This document shows positions 6,701 to 8,944 of a DNA stretch of 8,944 nt, one piece after another. The translations under genes were made by a program, and so were the position numbers. Position 1 is the stretch's first letter, and every line of letters begins with the position of its first letter. Under the pieces are notes generated by a model that was given only the letters and a program-made list of their open reading frames with translations, made no database searches and was not told the DNA's origin. Source of the stretch: a bacterium (GTDB lineage: Bacteria > CSSED10-310 > JAJRTK01); assembly GCA_024278345.1 (NCBI GenBank), contig JAJRTK010000488.1, positions 1 through 8,944 of the forward strand, read 5' to 3'.

Positions 6701-7222
6701 GTGGACGTCATCACCGGGAGCATCAAGGCGAACTTCCCCTGCCGGATCAGCTTTAAGGTGGCGTCAAAGGTCGATTCCAGGACGGTCCTCGATCAGAACG
6801 GCGCGGAAAAGTTGCTGGGCCGAGGCGACATGTTTTTCATCGCTCCGGGGACCTCGTTCCCCGTCCGCATCCACGGCTGCTACCTAGGTGAAGAGGATAT
6901 CATCCGGCTGGTGGAGCACTGGCAGCCGCAGCCGCCCCCGAAGAAGCCCGAGCAGGCGGTCTTCCAGACGACGCAAGAGGTGGCGGCCCAGGAAAAACTG
7001 GCAGCCCAGGACGTTCTTTACGAACGGGGAGTGGTGATCATCGTGGGCTCGGGAAACGCGTCGATCTCCATGCTCCAGCGGCGCCTGCGGATTGGCCACG
7101 CCAGGGCGGCGCGGCTCATCGACATGATGGAGCAGGATGGTGTCGTCGGGCCGTATGAAGGGTCCAAGGCAAGGGAAGTGCTCTGGACCCCCGACCAGCT
7201 TCCTCCGGGTTACGGAGACTGA
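3755..7222 (+). CDS. ftsK: DNA translocase FtsK
   Basis: FtsK is a septal, ATP-driven hexameric pump that moves the terminus region of the chromosome during division and activates XerCD at dif. The protein is 1155 aa. Residues 1-68 carry 27 Lys/Arg and only two acidic residues. Membrane segments lie near 71-90, 107-130, 143-162 and 190-213, with another hydrophobic stretch at 230-248. A poorly conserved Pro/Glu/Ala-rich linker runs from about 270 to 665 and includes a 16-residue duplication at 323-354. The alpha/beta motor spans about 670-1080: Walker A GATGSGKS at 823-830, Walker B IIIIDELADL with D943 and E944, then ATQRPSVDVITG. A winged-helix gamma domain (about 1083-1146) ends the protein, with recognition helix GHARAARLIDMME. 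It has A1116 where E. coli has N1296, while R1120 and D1123 match R1300 and E1303. The gene overlaps uppP and converges on the next gene. The assignment is very secure. Confidence 0.98.
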   Translation: MAVRARTAKRGVPRERRAQDPKPAKKRRAPVSRSAVKRRSNRPSNRGSPKKPAGGAGARRPRKRGRHREALGVALIFGSLFVSASLLTWTPVGSQAGALGPSGQAFAGWLLKFLGLTAFFLPPAFLAGGIRRFRSPTKGRLKQWLAFLFCWGLSAGLLEVAQRAGHNFLAPEMARLGGNLGSVTGGWIVDGFGSLGAFLILAGTLCVVGTWWVNRAGASLKPALDATESILYRLGVALVSLAVGAIRWAGNLAAPFVKSGSGVTRIVIRRGKKPRARGLGADIPENAEPKPGPVKKVPAEAQNVLQEELPGATDLGRIQPAWAPRPASSEMQAPPVAKAPRPESSEMQAPPRAEAARENQDLLEKYEAANGGIEGIGELQAIPIDRRARIEDFPRLAPILGARKVQPESDPLPASVSHPAGKGDDLGQPAPREFNGFGPDPLRNPEFGDSAPEGKGRESHPRRHLARELIELDQELLGLEEQGFAVAGIAGQPEPPSNARKLHDEPDPTKQDSGENEEDESLAQLLARIEAFEMENGWTEPAHEKPARGEERRRAARTDVSDESGNQPKASPLFRRTPEKPKQHDRKISGENKGASPAPRDPAGKASSDADSDELPGLCTQQDLDPEQELASEVEVDTRIDTLPVLEANLLAGSEEADPAYAPEGVAFEYDLPGWDLLDDPLEQDPNILDEELRHNAQVLMKCLGDFKVQGKLTKIRPGPVITRYEVEPAPGVKINRIINLSDDLALALRSIAPPRVAPISKSSSLGIEVPNIHRHIVYFKDIVTSELYQSNPSPLKLALGSDIAGNPFISDLAGMPHLLIAGATGSGKSVCVNTLIASILMNATPDQVRLLMVDPKMLELSIYNDIPHLLEEVIIEPKKAAAALNWAVGEMENRYRRLGRRRVRNIGQYNELVEREPLAKATRRNPDPQPEEPLPYIVIIIDELADLMMVSGNEVEAGITRLAQKARAAGIHLILATQRPSVDVITGSIKANFPCRISFKVASKVDSRTVLDQNGAEKLLGRGDMFFIAPGTSFPVRIHGCYLGEEDIIRLVEHWQPQPPPKKPEQAVFQTTQEVAAQEKLAAQDVLYERGVVIIVGSGNASISMLQRRLRIGHARAARLIDMMEQDGVVGPYEGSKAREVLWTPDQLPPGYGD
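4721..4816 (+). repeat. 48-bp tandem duplication in the ftsK linker
   Basis: Bases 4721-4768 and 4769-4816 are two adjacent copies differing at about five positions. They encode APRPASSEMQAPPVAK and APRPESSEMQAPPRAE (residues 323-354). The period keeps frame, so this is a recent in-frame duplication in a disordered linker. Confidence 0.9.
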
Positions 7223-7223
7223 C

Positions 7224-8504
7224 TTAGACCTGGTTGAAGGCCTGCTCCAGGTCGGCGATGATGTCGCCCGGGTTCTCCACACCGATGGAAAGCCGGAGCA
7301 TCTTGTCCGTGATCCCCATTTTGGCCCGTTCCGCGGGCACGACATCGGAATGGGTCATGCTGGCGGGATGCTCGGCCAGCGATTCGGTCCCGCCAAGGCT
7401 CACGGCAAGCTTGACGAGCTTCAGGGAATCGAGCCACCGGAAGGCCTCCTTCTCGCCGCCAACGATGTCGAAAGAGATCATTCCGCCTGGCGCCAGGCAT
7501 TGCCGCTTGTAGAGCCCGAACTGCGGATCGTTCTCCGTCAGGTGGCCCAGGTAGTACACCCTTTCCACCAGAGGGTGCTCGGCCAGCCAGTCGGCGACAT
7601 AGCGGGCGTTTTTCATCTGGCAGGTCATGCGCAGCTTGAGGGTTTCCAGGCTCCGGAGCAAAAGCCACCCGGTCCAGGGATCGGACATGCTGCCAAGAAT
7701 GGTCCTCATCGTGCGAACCCTCTCCATCAGACATTTTTCGCCCATACAGACACCAGCAATGAGGTCGCTGTGGCCTCCGATGTACTTCGTCGCGGAATAA
7801 AGCACAAGATCCGCGCCATGCTCCAGAGGCCGCTGCCACAAAGGCCCCAAAAAGGTGTTGTCCACGGCAAGGACGACCTTTTTCTTCTCCGTCGAAAGCT
7901 CGTTGGCAATTTGGGCGCACTCTCGAATATCGACCATGGCATTGGTGGGGTTGGCTGGCGTTTCTACGAAGAGAACGCCCACATTCTCGGCAATCCCTTC
8001 ACGTTCGATCTGCTGAAGAATCTCGCTTTTCGAGGCCCCGGCCAGGAAGCCCGCGGATCGGATGCCAAACTTGGGCAGGACATGCTTCAAGAGGTAGTCG
8101 GTGCCCCCGTAGATCGGCTCGCTGTGAAGGATGACCTGCCCAGGAGAAAGCAGCTCCAGGAGGGTCGTACTGATAGCCGCCATGCCGCTGTCAAAGACGG
8201 CGCAGCTTTCCGCTTCCTCCCAAAGGGTGAGGCGATCTTCGAGGATCTCCAGGTCGGGATTGTTGAGACGGCTGTAAATGAGGCCAATCTCCTCTTGCGG
8301 CCCTTTTTGACGCAAACCATACGCAATCTCAAAGAAGGATTTCCCCTCTTCGGCCGTGTTGAACACGAAGGTGGAAGTCTGAAAGATGGGGCATTTCACC
8401 GCGCCTTCGGACAGCTCCGGACGGTATCCATAGGACATCATCAGAGTCTCCGGTCGCAGTTTGCGGTTGCCAATCCGTTTCATGCGGCCCTTGTCTTCCG
8501 CCAT
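7224..8504 (-). CDS. PLP-dependent Cys/Met-metabolism enzyme (cystathionine gamma-synthase family)
   Basis: This 426-aa protein is a fold-type I PLP enzyme of the transsulfuration family, which performs gamma-replacement or gamma/beta-elimination on sulfur amino acids in the cytoplasm. K240 in SATKYIGGH is the Schiff-base lysine; D215 (AVDNTF) contacts the pyridine nitrogen; Y77 and R79 (IYSRLNNPD) bind the phosphate of the neighbouring subunit; ETPANPT (181-187), YGGT (132-135) and R404 (LRLSIGVE, substrate carboxylate) are all typical. Position 134 is Gly, whereas classical Pseudomonas methionine gamma-lyase has a Cys there, so I do not call it a lyase. Cystathionine gamma-synthase, gamma-lyase or O-acetylhomoserine sulfhydrylase activity remain possible. 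A segment before IYSR (about 58-74, FFEIAYGLRQKGPQEEI) looks longer than in textbook members. ATG 8504 has a consensus AGGAGG 9 nt upstream; ATG at codon 8 is an alternative. Its stop lies one base from that of ftsK, on the opposite strand. Confidence 0.93.
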   Translation of the reverse strand: MAEDKGRMKRIGNRKLRPETLMMSYGYRPELSEGAVKCPIFQTSTFVFNTAEEGKSFFEIAYGLRQKGPQEEIGLIYSRLNNPDLEILEDRLTLWEEAESCAVFDSGMAAISTTLLELLSPGQVILHSEPIYGGTDYLLKHVLPKFGIRSAGFLAGASKSEILQQIEREGIAENVGVLFVETPANPTNAMVDIRECAQIANELSTEKKKVVLAVDNTFLGPLWQRPLEHGADLVLYSATKYIGGHSDLIAGVCMGEKCLMERVRTMRTILGSMSDPWTGWLLLRSLETLKLRMTCQMKNARYVADWLAEHPLVERVYYLGHLTENDPQFGLYKRQCLAPGGMISFDIVGGEKEAFRWLDSLKLVKLAVSLGGTESLAEHPASMTHSDVVPAERAKMGITDKMLRLSIGVENPGDIIADLEQAFNQV

Positions 8505-8513
8505 GGTGGGATG

Positions 8514-8519
8514 CCTCCT
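8514..8519 (-). promoter_or_regulatory. Consensus ribosome-binding site of the PLP-enzyme gene
   Basis: Read on the minus strand this is AGGAGG, a full Shine-Dalgarno match, 9 nt before ATG 8504. It decides the start in favour of 8504 over the in-frame ATG seven codons downstream. Confidence 0.85.
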
Positions 8520-8599
8520 GAAAGGTGTCTAAATCATTTGATCCACGAACAATAGGACGTCGAGCCCGCCAAGCATCCTTTGGGTTGAGTTCCGCTCAC

Positions 8600-8623
8600 G
8601 GCGGCGGCAATCCGTCCGCCGCC
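8600..8623 (-). promoter_or_regulatory. GC-rich hairpin in the PLP-enzyme leader
   Basis: GGCGGCGG (8600-8607) and CCGCCGCC (8616-8623) form a perfect 8-bp all-GC stem around an 8-base loop. It lies about 95 bases upstream of the start codon. No U-run follows it on the minus strand, so it is not an intrinsic terminator. It may be a leader structure or a dispersed intergenic palindrome. Confidence 0.5.
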
Positions 8624-8765
8624 ACTCGCCCTCCATCGATGCCCGGAAGAATCCAGATCCCCTGGATCGTCACCCTCTGCTAAGAACGGATTCAATCCAA
8701 ACCGCAAGCTGCAATTCCCCGGCAAAGTCCCGGGAGGATCTCCCTTGACCGCATTCAGCCACAGA

Positions 8766-8793
8766 AATATACTAGCAGAAAATCCGCCATGAA
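8766..8793 (-). promoter_or_regulatory. Candidate sigma-70-like promoter for the PLP-enzyme gene
   Basis: On the minus strand TTCATG (8793-8788) and TATATT (8771-8766) are spaced by 16 bases in the most AT-rich part of the upstream region. The -35 match is weak and the -10 match fair. A start near 8760 would give a leader of roughly 250 nt. Confidence 0.3.
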
Positions 8794-8850
8794 TGGGACC
8801 TACCAAATTGTCGTGTTTTTGCTTTACAATTTTCTTCGCCGAAACGGTGG

Positions 8851-8893
8851 CACCGGCATCTTGCCGGTGTAGCGCCCTCCGGGCTGCACGGAG
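8851..8893. repeat. REP-like palindrome cluster near the right edge
   Basis: CACCGGCA-TCT-TGCCGGTG (8851-8869) is a perfect 8-bp stem with a 3-base loop. Next to it GCCC/GGGC (8874-8877/8881-8884) and CTCCG/CGGAG (8877-8881/8889-8893) share bases and cannot form together. The compact GC palindrome in non-coding DNA resembles dispersed intergenic repeats, but whether it recurs in the genome cannot be judged from one copy. Confidence 0.45.
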
Positions 8894-8944
8894 CCGGGAA
8901 GGAGGCCTGCCCCAGCGGTGATGTTGTCAACCGGATCTGATAGG

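Larger units (their letters stand above)
8505..8944 (-). other. Upstream region and long leader of the PLP-enzyme gene
   Basis: No gene is supported in these 440 bases. A 90-codon minus-strand frame (8806-8534) contains the leader hairpins and resembles no family, so I regard it as chance. A candidate promoter at 8766-8793 would give a leader of about 250 nt. The leader includes the stems at 8600-8623 and 8651-8667 (ATCCAG/CTGGAT). I looked for SAM-I, SAH and T-box signatures because the gene is in sulfur metabolism and found none. The right end (8851-8893) holds a REP-like palindrome. Confidence 0.55.

Noticed and set aside
7137-8555. A 472-codon plus-strand open frame covering the PLP-enzyme gene
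   Set aside because: It is antisense to a gene whose every catalytic motif is intact, begins inside ftsK and matches no family. It results from low stop frequency in GC-rich codon usage.
8505-8765. SAM or T-box riboswitch in the PLP-enzyme leader
   Set aside because: None of the signatures I know (SAM-I core, SAH core, T-box GGTGG sequence) could be found by eye. A covariance-model search would settle it.
8534-8806. A 90-codon minus-strand frame upstream of the PLP gene
   Set aside because: It overlaps the candidate promoter and the leader hairpins and has no recognisable family; chance opening in GC-rich DNA is more likely.
8925-8930. Perfect -35 box TTGACA on the minus strand
   Set aside because: There is no -10-like hexamer at 15-19 bases, where the sequence is GC-rich; it also lies far upstream of the gene.

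Overview
The window is GC-rich (roughly 60% by eye, not computed) and carries four chromosomal-type genes I can name plus one partial gene running off the left edge. The set (signal-peptide TPR protein, M20 metallohydrolase, UppP, FtsK, Cys/Met-metabolism PLP enzyme) fits a Gram-negative bacterium. I lean weakly towards the Verrucomicrobiota or a neighbouring phylum from the overall style of the proteins. Nothing in the window proves this. I see no rRNA, tRNA, CRISPR array, transposase, phage gene or defence system.

Layout. Bases 1-684 (minus) encode the first 228 codons of an exported two-TPR protein whose C-terminus is a lysine-rich 14-residue tandem repeat made by a 42-bp DNA repeat. The window ends inside it, with no stop codon. 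Bases 685-1201 form a divergent intergenic region with two adjacent perfect palindromes. Bases 1202-2656 (plus) encode an M20 zinc-dependent peptidase/deacylase, possibly exported, whose start is uncertain. Bases 2657-2969 are non-coding, with a long T-tract and several inverted repeats. Bases 2970-3755 (plus) are uppP and 3755-7222 (plus) are ftsK, joined by a one-base stop/start overlap (TGATG). Bases 7224-8504 (minus) encode a cystathionine gamma-synthase-family enzyme that converges on ftsK with one base between the stop codons. Bases 8505-8944 are its upstream region, with a candidate promoter, a long leader and GC-rich hairpins.

How they work together. UppP recycles undecaprenyl pyrophosphate to the lipid carrier used for peptidoglycan and other surface polymers. 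FtsK couples the divisome to chromosome segregation. Their translational coupling links envelope synthesis and division. The TPR and M20 genes diverge from one another and may both act in the envelope, but no shared pathway can be shown. The PLP enzyme belongs to sulfur amino-acid metabolism and looks functionally separate.

I do not find a clear undescribed multi-gene system. The features most worth a second look are the repeat-tailed exported TPR protein, the FtsK variant (very basic N-terminus, long linker with an internal duplication, changed residues in the DNA-reading helix), the paired palindromes in the divergent promoter region, and the structured non-coding leaders.
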